Source of the DNA: Oscillospiraceae bacterium | Lineage (GTDB): Bacteria > Bacillota > Clostridia > Oscillospirales > CAG-272 | Assembly (NCBI GenBank): GCA_015064695.1 | Contig: SVRS01000015.1 | Coordinates: 1-46,448 of the forward strand | DNA: 46,448 bases | Reading direction: 5' to 3' | Part shown: positions 40,464 to 46,448 of the stretch, one piece after another | How the letters are laid out: each line of letters opens with the position of its first letter | Position numbering within the stretch: the stretch's first letter is position 1 | The notes under the pieces: generated by a model | What the model saw: the letters and a program-made list of their open reading frames with translations, nothing else | Database searches by the model: none | What the model was told of the DNA's origin: nothing | Translations under genes and position numbers: made by a program

Positions 40464-41919
40464 GCGTAAGCAAGACCGCAGAAGAGTAAGGCCGAGGGGG
40501 ATCTCCCGCCATATGCCCTTCATCGGAAAGAGAAGTCATCCCATGCCCAACGGAAAACGGTTTGTTTCCATGCGGGTCAAATTCGTGATCACGGCGGTGG
40601 TGACGGGGGTATCCGTGATCACGGCCGCCCTGCTGCTGGTGACGGTTTCCCTGCACCTGTTTCGGCGCACCTACATGAAGCCCGAGCGGGTGAACGAGCG
40701 GATGGAGGAGTACATTCACTCCTTCGCCACCTATGTGGCCGAGGAGCAGCTCAGCTCCGACGATGCCGCCGCCGTGGTTCGCTGGACCCGTTCCCATCGG
40801 GCGGTGTACCTGGTGGTGGTCAACGGGGATGACGACGCCTTTGGTGCCGCGGGAGGGGAATTGTGGGAGGGCGGCTCCGAGCCGGATCGGAAGCCCTTCT
40901 TTGATCCCATCATATCCAACGACGGAAGCCACGGCTTCTCGGTGGACGAGACCAGCCGTATGTACGCGGTGGGCTTCCAAAACGGGGTTCATTCGGTGGG
41001 TCTGGTGGACTATTCCATGTCCAGAGTCACGGATATCATCATCCTGTCGGGAATTCTGGGGGCGGTGGCCCTGTTCCTGCTGACCATGCTCCTGTATTAC
41101 CATCTCCAGATTCGCTCCATCGTCTCCGTGTCCCGGGAGGTCATGGCCGTCAGCAACGGCGCCCTGGAGGCGGAGATCGAATCCTCCCGCAACGACGAGA
41201 TCGGCCAGCTGGCCTCCGACGTGAACAGTATGCGGAAGGCCATCCTGGAGAAAATGTCCGAAAGGGAGGCCGCCTGGCAGGCCAACCGCGACCTGCTGAC
41301 CTCCGTAACCCACGATATCCGCACCCCCTTGACCTCTCTTTTGGGCTATATGGATCTGATGGGGAAGGATTGCGAGAATCTGACGGAGGAGCAACGGGAG
41401 TACCTGAGCATCTGCACCCGCAAGGCGGAGCAGATCAAGAGTCTTTCGGATAAGCTGTTCCTGTATTTCTGGGCCTACAATCAAGCGGAATATACTCCCG
41501 CCGCCTTCGAGACCTACGAATGCGCCCTGCTGATGGAGCAGCTGATCGGGGATTCCATCCCGGGTATGGAGGCGGAGGGCCTGTCCATTCACACGGATCT
41601 GTCCGCCATCTCCCCCGAGGATCGGGTGCGCCTGCCCATTGAGGCTCTGCGCCGGGTGACCGATAACGTGTTCGACAACGTGGTAAAGTACGCCGACCGC
41701 CGTCGGCCCGTCAGTGTCAGGGCGGAGCGGGAGGAGGGCATGATCCGTATCCTCGTTTCCAATGCCGTGGGAAAACCCAAGGAGCATACCTCCAGCACCC
41801 GCATCGGGGAAAAGACCTGCATCGGTATCATGGAGCAGATCGGAGGCCGATACGCCACGGCGCGGGAGGGAAGGATCTTTACGGCGATCCTGAGTCTTCC
41901 GCTGACAATCGAGCAATAA
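40456..41919 (+). CDS. Membrane sensor histidine kinase
   Basis: Partner of the preceding response regulator. Two membrane spans (about residues 42–65 and 192–220) flank an extracellular sensor of some 125 residues. A HAMP linker follows, then the phosphoacceptor motif VTHDIRTPLTSLLGY near residue 290 and an ATPase domain with the N-box RRVTDNVFDNVVKYAD. The G2 box reads STRIGEKTCIGIMEQIGG, and no clear DxGxG box is seen, as in several clostridial kinases. The start is uncertain: the frame opens at a TTG overlapping the regulator stop, while ATG codons at 40513 and 40543 would shorten the cytoplasmic N-tail only. The signal is unknown. Confidence 0.9.
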   Translation: MIERKQDRRRVRPRGISRHMPFIGKRSHPMPNGKRFVSMRVKFVITAVVTGVSVITAALLLVTVSLHLFRRTYMKPERVNERMEEYIHSFATYVAEEQLSSDDAAAVVRWTRSHRAVYLVVVNGDDDAFGAAGGELWEGGSEPDRKPFFDPIISNDGSHGFSVDETSRMYAVGFQNGVHSVGLVDYSMSRVTDIIILSGILGAVALFLLTMLLYYHLQIRSIVSVSREVMAVSNGALEAEIESSRNDEIGQLASDVNSMRKAILEKMSEREAAWQANRDLLTSVTHDIRTPLTSLLGYMDLMGKDCENLTEEQREYLSICTRKAEQIKSLSDKLFLYFWAYNQAEYTPAAFETYECALLMEQLIGDSIPGMEAEGLSIHTDLSAISPEDRVRLPIEALRRVTDNVFDNVVKYADRRRPVSVRAEREEGMIRILVSNAVGKPKEHTSSTRIGEKTCIGIMEQIGGRYATAREGRIFTAILSLPLTIEQ

Positions 41920-42199
41920 CCTTTAACCGCTGAAACACGGAACCATGGGTGCGGAGGGGCCCTTCCGGCAATTAGCAAGGAGAAAAAACTCTCCCGTTCG
42001 CACCTTCTCATAAAGATGATGACCAAATTGTAGGGAACGGCGTCCTCGACGGTCCGTGACACGCGAAACTCGGCAGAGAACTCGCTTTCTCTGCCGATTC
42101 GTGTTATGAATGGGGGTAACGAAAAGCCTCGCCCTTTGGGAGAGGTGGCGGCGTAGCCGACGGAGAGGGGAAATACCCTAAAGAAACGCCCTCTCAAAA
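41920..42199. other. Intergenic stretch with family-C hairpin and half a family-B arm
   Basis: It holds GTCCTCGACGGTCCGTGACAC near 42041, a sequence also found at about 45707–45727. A family-C hairpin lies at 42070–42097 (TCGGCAGAGA with TCTCTGCCGA), and a family-B arm follows from about 42118 (AACGAAAAGCCTCGCCC..). No gene is visible. Confidence 0.65.
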
Positions 42200-42316
42200 A
42201 GCCTTCTCCTGTGGGAGAAGGGGGACCGCGTCAGCGGTGGATGAGGAGCTACTTGAAGATTGAAAACACCTCATCCGTCACGCTTCGCGTGCCACCTTCC
42301 CCCACTGGGGAAGGCT
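42200..42316. repeat. Family-B-like inverted repeat element
   Basis: Two arms of about 48 bases, AGCCTTCTCC..GGATGAGG and its diverged inverse, surround a 20-base centre. Each arm has its own small hairpins (CCGCGTCAGCGG; CACGCTTCGCGTG). The arms match the ends of the elements at 29926–30768 in pattern. The following 170 bases before the PPIase gene hold TATACT with a TGTGC −16 element (42421–42426) but no good −35. Confidence 0.72.
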
Positions 42317-42487
42317 ATTCAATTTTACCGCTAATCTTGCACACCCTCCCCGGCGTTCTTTTTTTTGAAAAAGAATGCGTTTTTTTGAGGAATCTTCATA
42401 CGGCGGTCACAATCTTGTGCTATACTGTAAGGAATCGTAAGCAAACGCAAGCCTTGTATCAACCACGAAAAAGAAAGGAACCATCCT

Positions 42488-43588
42488 ATGTCCTCAGTAC
42501 GCAATCAGAAAAAGACCGCTCTGCAGCCTGCGGTCAAAAAGAGTAAGAAAAAGATGGTCATCGCCGCCGCCATCGCCGCCGCGATCCTGCTTGTCGGCGC
42601 CTCTGTCGGTATCACCGTCAAGGTTCTGCATGATCGTAAGCACGCGGCCGAGCGTCAGACCGTAGCCCTGTGCAACGGATACGAGATCCCCTACGAGGAG
42701 CTTCGCTTCCTCACGCTCATGTATAAGGATTCCCTGGAGGGGAAGTACGGCGAGGGCATCTGGGATGATCCCGCCACCGCCGAGAAGCACAGAGAGGAGC
42801 TTCAGGACCTGGTCATGCGGAACCTGAATAAGAATTACCTCATCCTCTCTGCCTGCGATTATCTGAGCATTCCCACGGAGAGCAGGGAGATCGACAACTA
42901 CGTAAAGAGCCAGATCAAGGAGCTTCGGGACGAATGCGGCTCCCGCAAGGAATACAAGGCCATGCTGGAGGAATACGGCATGACCGAGAATTACCTGCGC
43001 TTCTCCATCGGCGTCAGCTTCCTGGAGTCCGCCCTCTACTACGCCCTGTTGGACGGCGGTATGTACGAATACACCCAGGATAATTTCGGTGAGTTTTTGG
43101 ATTACGTGGAGTTCGGCGGGGATTACGCCCGCACCATCCACGTCTATATCGCCAACGAAAAGGGGGATAGCACCGCCGACAACCTGGCCAAGGCCGAGGA
43201 GATCAGCGAGGAGCTGCAGGCACTCTCCACCTTCGACGAGCGCTACGATCTGATCTGCGAGTACATCGGATCCTCGGTTAACGACGACCTGCAGAGCATT
43301 TCGGGAGACGGCTACTACTTCACCTACGGTGAAATGGACGAGGATTACGAGAAGGCCACCTTCGCCATGGAGGTGGGAGACGTGAGCGATCCCGTCGTGT
43401 GCAGCGGCGGTAATTTCGTCATCATGCGTATGCCTCTGGAGGAGGAATACATCGCCAAGAACGCCCAGACCCTGTTGAACTACTACCACAGCGCCGCCTT
43501 GGGTAAATTTGAGGACGGCTTCCGCCACGATTGCGTGGTTAAGCTGACCGAGTACGGCCAAAGCCTGGATATCCTGGCCATTCAGTGA
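42488..43588 (+). CDS. Membrane-anchored parvulin-type (SurA/PrsA-like) foldase
   Basis: A 366-residue protein with a basic N-terminus, one membrane span (about 24–46) and an extracellular part. That part has a SurA-N-like helical region (about 60–215) and a C-terminal segment resembling the parvulin fold, with DGYYFTYGEMDEDYEKATFAMEVGDVSDPV near 275–305 and NFVIMRM after it. It is probably a peptidyl-prolyl isomerase or chaperone for secreted proteins. Two parvulin active-site histidines are not obvious, so it may act only as a chaperone. AAAGGAA precedes the ATG. It is 9 bases ahead of the next gene and co-transcribed with it. Confidence 0.82.
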   Translation: MSSVRNQKKTALQPAVKKSKKKMVIAAAIAAAILLVGASVGITVKVLHDRKHAAERQTVALCNGYEIPYEELRFLTLMYKDSLEGKYGEGIWDDPATAEKHREELQDLVMRNLNKNYLILSACDYLSIPTESREIDNYVKSQIKELRDECGSRKEYKAMLEEYGMTENYLRFSIGVSFLESALYYALLDGGMYEYTQDNFGEFLDYVEFGGDYARTIHVYIANEKGDSTADNLAKAEEISEELQALSTFDERYDLICEYIGSSVNDDLQSISGDGYYFTYGEMDEDYEKATFAMEVGDVSDPVVCSGGNFVIMRMPLEEEYIAKNAQTLLNYYHSAALGKFEDGFRHDCVVKLTEYGQSLDILAIQ

Positions 43589-43597
43589 GGATGATCT

Positions 43598-44578
43598 ATG
43601 CCCATCCGAAGAAAACGTGAATCCCGGGTACAGCGGCGCTACGCGAGGGGCTCCACCAAAAAGGGCTTCATCCTGCGGCGGCCGGCTCACCTGGGGAAGA
43701 TCCTCGGCGGAATCGGAGCGGCGGCGGCGGTGATTCTCCTGGCGCTGGTGTGGGGCTCTTACCTGAAGGTGAAGTCGGATGCCTACCGCGAGGCGCAGGA
43801 GCGCGGGGAATGGACGTTGGAGGAGGAGGAGATCCCGGCCTATCCCGTCCCCGTGCCGGCGGTTCGCTCGGTGTCCATCAAGCCCGAGGGGAACGTGGGG
43901 GATATCCTCATTGCCGGAAGCCACGGCGGTGTGATGATGAATCTGACTCCCGGAGACGCGCCTCTCCCCTATACCTCCGCTGTGGCGCAAAGAGCCGGAT
44001 TGGCCGTGGCCGCGGATGCGGTGTCTCTGACCAAGGACGTGGCGCGGGTGCAGAAGCGAGGCTTGTACGTCACCTGCGTATTCACGGTGACCTGCTTCTC
44101 CGAGGAGAATATTCCCCTGCGGAATTACGTGCGGGGCCTGGAGCTGGCTTTGCTGCGGGAGTACGCCGAGGCGGGCATGAACGACCTTCTTCTGATGGGT
44201 CTGCCCAACGGAACCGAGGCGGCGGATCAGCTGACGCGCGACTTTTTGCGGGATCTGAAGATCCTGCTGGGCGATCTGCCCGTGCCGCCCGCCGTCGGGG
44301 TCATGCTGCCGCCGGGGGCCTTTGCCTCTGTGAGCGGGGAGGAATTCGAGCCTCCTTACGTGGGCAATATGACCCCTGCCCGTATTCTGGGGGCCTGCGA
44401 CTACCTGGTCGCGGATCTCCGGGGGATTCCGGTGGAGTCTCTGTCCGACACCCTCTCCGATATCCGCTACGTCTACGTCCGTTACTCCCTCCGCCTGATG
44501 GTGGATAAGAATACCCCGGCCGCCGCGAAGGAGGCCATATCCCACGGCTTCGGCAGGGTGTTTGAGGGGAGCTTTTGA
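43598..44578 (+). CDS. Single-span membrane protein of unknown function
   Basis: A 326-residue protein I do not recognise. An Arg/Lys-rich cytoplasmic N-tail (about 1–32) precedes one membrane span (about 33–53). The outer domain of about 260 residues has alternating strands and helices (VGDILIAGSHGGVMMNL, GLYVTCVFTVTCF, MNDLLLMGLPNG, AVGVMLPPGAF, CDYLVADLRGIP), a layout like a TIM barrel of the glycoside-hydrolase type. No catalytic acid pair can be assigned. GAGGA lies before the ATG. Its tight coupling with the foldase gene suggests a client or partner at the cell surface. Confidence 0.75.
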   Translation: MPIRRKRESRVQRRYARGSTKKGFILRRPAHLGKILGGIGAAAAVILLALVWGSYLKVKSDAYREAQERGEWTLEEEEIPAYPVPVPAVRSVSIKPEGNVGDILIAGSHGGVMMNLTPGDAPLPYTSAVAQRAGLAVAADAVSLTKDVARVQKRGLYVTCVFTVTCFSEENIPLRNYVRGLELALLREYAEAGMNDLLLMGLPNGTEAADQLTRDFLRDLKILLGDLPVPPAVGVMLPPGAFASVSGEEFEPPYVGNMTPARILGACDYLVADLRGIPVESLSDTLSDIRYVYVRYSLRLMVDKNTPAAAKEAISHGFGRVFEGSF

Positions 44579-44683
44579 GCAACTGATACGAATGATCCAT
44601 AAGAACCTTGAAACGTCTATAAACTCGTAAGGGCTTTCTTTGAACGCCTGCAGGCGAACCGCCGAGCTTTGAGAATGAAGCCG

Positions 44684-44731
44684 AAAAGGTGTTCCCGACG
44701 CGATTGCGCAGGGAACACCTTTTCGTTTTTT
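44684..44731. terminator. Terminator after the foldase operon
   Basis: Stem AAAAGGTGTTCCC with GGGAACACCTTTT, a 14-base loop, then CG and seven T. It is followed by TAGAGGTTCC, the end sequence of family-A elements. It may also end mntP transcripts from the other side. Confidence 0.88.
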
Positions 44732-44770
44732 AGAGGTTCCTTTTATGGAAAAGCCGCCCGAGACCGAGGA

Positions 44771-45349
44771 TCAGAGAAGTCCCAGGAACCAATCGATGGC
44801 CTTCAGATGCTCCAAAAGAATGCGCAGACCCATCAGGATCAGCACGATACCGCCGATCAGCTCGGCCTTGGAGCGGAATTTGGCGCCGAACAGGTGGCCG
44901 ACGTACACGCCGACGGCCGACAGGGAGAAGGTGATCACGCCTATGAAGCTGACGGCGGGAATAATGCTGACCTTAAGGAAGGCAAAGGTAATTCCTACCA
45001 CCAAAGCGTCGATGCTGGTGGCAACGGCCATGGGGATCATGGCCTTGGGGCAGAAGGAGCAGTTGACCTCCTCGGCATCGTCAAAGGCGTCCTTGATCAT
45101 TTTGGCACCCAGGAAGCCCAACAGAACGAAGGCGATCCAGTGGTCCACCGACTCAATGTAGGCCCGGAAGCGAAGGCCGAGCAGGAAGCCCAACAGGGGC
45201 ATAGCGGCCTGGAAGCCGCCGAAATATAAGCCCGTGACAAGGGCGTGGCGGAGCTTCAGCTTCGGTGCGGAAAGGCCCTTGCAGATCGCCACGGCCATGG
45301 CGTCCATGGAAAGGCCGACGGCCAGGATGAACAGGTCGAGAAGTGACAT
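44771..45349 (-). CDS. mntP: Manganese efflux pump MntP
   Basis: Six-span membrane exporter of Mn(II) (YebN family), 192 residues. Both copies of the family motif are present with their membrane aspartates, LSMDAMAVAICKGL near residue 14 and TSIDALVVGITFAF near 125. GGAGG lies before the ATG at 45349; a longer frame to 45391 lacks a site. Many mntP genes have a yybP–ykoY manganese riboswitch, but here the leader is only about 50 bases and too short for one. Confidence 0.95.
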   Translation of the reverse strand: MSLLDLFILAVGLSMDAMAVAICKGLSAPKLKLRHALVTGLYFGGFQAAMPLLGFLLGLRFRAYIESVDHWIAFVLLGFLGAKMIKDAFDDAEEVNCSFCPKAMIPMAVATSIDALVVGITFAFLKVSIIPAVSFIGVITFSLSAVGVYVGHLFGAKFRSKAELIGGIVLILMGLRILLEHLKAIDWFLGLL

Positions 45350-45409
45350 GAAAACCTCCGTATAAAAGATCTGTGACACTGCGGTGCGCAAAGAGAATCG
45401 TGAGGTTAC

Positions 45410-45438
45410 ATTATATCACATGGTTGCACGTCTGTCAA
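45410..45438 (-). promoter_or_regulatory. Promoter of mntP
   Basis: On the minus strand: consensus TTGACA, a 17-base spacer and consensus TATAAT with a TGTGA −16 element. Confidence 0.9.
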
Positions 45439-45773
45439 TCCTTACTTTCAAAACGATTTTTGAACTTTTTCGGAAAAATGTTTGAAAGGGATCTGAGCCC
45501 CTGAGCAACGCGGCGGAAAAAGAGATTCCCTTTACGCTCCTTCTCATAAGGAAGATGACAATTTATAGGGACCGGCGTCCTCGACGGTCCGATTTGCTTT
45601 CGGTTGAAGTGCATCATTTCGGACTGTCCGGGAGGCCAGTCCCTACAAAATATGAGCCAACCGAAGGTTATCGAACACGTCTATTGAACGGAAGTAGGGA
45701 CCGGCGTCCTCGACGGTCCGTGACACATAAATTTCGGCAGAGATATTGTTTTCTTTGCCGATTTATGTTATAA
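45439..45773. other. Intergenic stretch with repeated modules, no gene
   Basis: Two copies of TAGGGACCGGCGTCCTCGAC lie near 45567 and 45696, and an inverted GGCCAGTCCCTA lies between them. A family-C hairpin is at 45734–45761, with TATAAT (TATGT −16 element) just after it. Similar modules are at 42030–42110. No coding sequence is supported. Confidence 0.65.
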
Positions 45774-45957
45774 TGAGGCTAACGAAAAGCCTCCCTCCGA
45801 GATGCCATCCGCAAGCGGATGCGGGGGACCGCGATAGCGGTGGAAGGAGCCCGCGAAACTTTGAATTTAAGCGAGATTTATTGTAGCGCGCTCTCCCTCA
45901 GTCGCCCGCGGCAAGCCGCCGGCGCCAGCTCCCTCCCGGAGGGAGCCTTTCGTAAGG
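45774..45957. repeat. Family-B-like inverted repeat element
   Basis: Left end AACGAAAAGCCTCCCTCC and right end GGAGGGAGCCTTTCGT are inverse, each with small hairpins inside (CCATCCGCAAGCGGATG; GCCGCCGGCG region). The centre holds TTTGAATTTAAGCGAG. No gene is visible. Confidence 0.7.
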
Positions 45958-45972
45958 TCGCACCAACAGAAA

Positions 45973-46004
45973 AACACCACCAAAGACACTTCTTTGGTGG
46001 TGTT
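45973..46004. terminator. Terminator-like hairpin
   Basis: A 13-base perfect stem, AACACCACCAAAG with CTTTGGTGGTGTT, and a six-base loop. CGCGTTTT follows. Confidence 0.7.
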
Positions 46005-46031
46005 CGCGTTTTCTCCGCTAAGAATGCAGAG

Positions 46032-46071
46032 ACGAAGTTCGGATTTTCTGTTGTTGGTGACCCGTACGGGA
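46032..46071. repeat. Second copy of the tRNA-Glu 3'-end direct repeat
   Basis: Matches 36101–36140 except for one T in CCCGTACGGGA. No tRNA continues beyond it; instead the recombinase-end repeat follows at 46072. Confidence 0.75.
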
Positions 46072-46118
46072 GATCGACCGCCGAGCAAGCTCGGCATCAA
46101 TCTGCACCAAGAGAAAGT

Positions 46119-46448
46119 CTATCGGGAAATATACTTGCAGATTGAAGGCTTCTCATACCGAAACGCATAATCAAAAAATCTGAAAGTCATTAAGACTTTC
46201 AGATTTTTTGGTGAAGCGGACGATGCGATGTCCGAACTATTTGCCATATTTTCAATTTCTTCAGTTGTAGGTATATCGATTGGCTTATCATCGAAGGTGA
46301 GGAACACCTTGATGTAATCGTCATAAACGAATATTGCTTTAACAAGTCCGTCAATCAGCCGTTCTTTATTCTTCTCGAATCTCAGATCAAGATTCCGGAA
46401 CTTATGCAGCGTGAACAGAATGAAATCCTTTGTGATTTTCGGCTTTTT
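46119..46448 (-). CDS. Serine recombinase, C-terminal part (runs off the window)
   Basis: The frame is open from the window edge to a TAG at 46119, giving the last 109 residues of a protein. The sequence KITKDFILFTLHKFRNLDLRF, then ERLIDGLVKAIFVYDDYIKVFLTF, matches the C-terminal region of large serine recombinases found in clostridial integrative elements. The final 30 residues (from about SPKNLKV) are encoded by repeat sequence, including a perfect 16-base hairpin (46173–46209), so the native end may lie earlier. The catalytic N-terminal domain lies beyond the window. Confidence 0.82.
   Translation of the reverse strand, partial: KKPKITKDFILFTLHKFRNLDLRFEKNKERLIDGLVKAIFVYDDYIKVFLTFDDKPIDIPTTEEIENMANSSDIASSASPKNLKVLMTFRFFDYAFRYEKPSICKYISR

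Noticed and set aside
45350..45438. A manganese (yybP–ykoY) riboswitch before mntP
   Set aside because: The promoter leaves a leader of only about 50 bases, with none of the expected paired loops.
36141..46031. The whole region between the two tRNA-Glu-like repeats as one integrated island
   Set aside because: It contains core genes such as hprK and mntP and no mobile-element genes, and the recombinase lies outside it.

Overview
This window comes from an endospore-forming member of the Clostridia. The evidence is an intact sigK-type sigma factor, spoVAD and spoVAE, a T-box leader, hprK, an ispH–S1 fusion and clostridial-type promoters. The GC-rich codon use, LamG surface proteins and hairpin-rich dispersed repeats suggest an uncultured gut lineage near Oscillospirales or Christensenellales. 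That placement is inference. Most genes are housekeeping. The unusual content lies in the intergenic repeats, the promoters and one glycan cassette.

Left part (1–14.7 kb). On the minus strand lie ruvA–ruvB and an operon of a DUF951 protein with a YfhO-like membrane protein. On the plus strand follow an aldo/keto reductase with ferredoxin clusters, a LamG lipoprotein, an RpiR-type regulator, and the run flavoprotein–cmk–plsC–ispH/S1. The ispH/S1 gene carries what looks like its own internal promoter and ribosome binding site ahead of the S1 half.

Middle part (14.7–33.5 kb). A divergent pair, a GH109-like glycosidase/oxidoreductase and an AraC regulator, is driven by two face-to-face promoters that share one palindrome. 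Inverted copies of a small TIR element sit directly after the stop codons of both genes. Next come sigK, spoVAE and spoVAD (no spoVAC in the window), an M16C protease, a very basic small protein, an SDR, a LamG–GDPD surface protein, glyA and an mgsA-like gene. A T-box leader with a probable threonine specifier is followed by a DUF559 nuclease-like gene, then repeats that split a small gene, and then thrS. The T-box and its presumed target thrS are therefore about 1.5 kb apart.

Right part (33.5–46.4 kb). A C_GCAxxG_C_C family gene and a MATE exporter are separated by tandem hairpin arrays. Then come tRNA-Met and tRNA-Glu, a cell-wall amidase lipoprotein, hprK with an overlapping phosphopantetheinyl transferase gene, a two-component system, a membrane-anchored parvulin-like protein with an unknown membrane protein, and mntP. 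At the right edge is the C-terminus of a serine recombinase whose flank repeats the 3' end and downstream sequence of tRNA-Glu, which suggests past integration events there. No rRNA or CRISPR array was seen.
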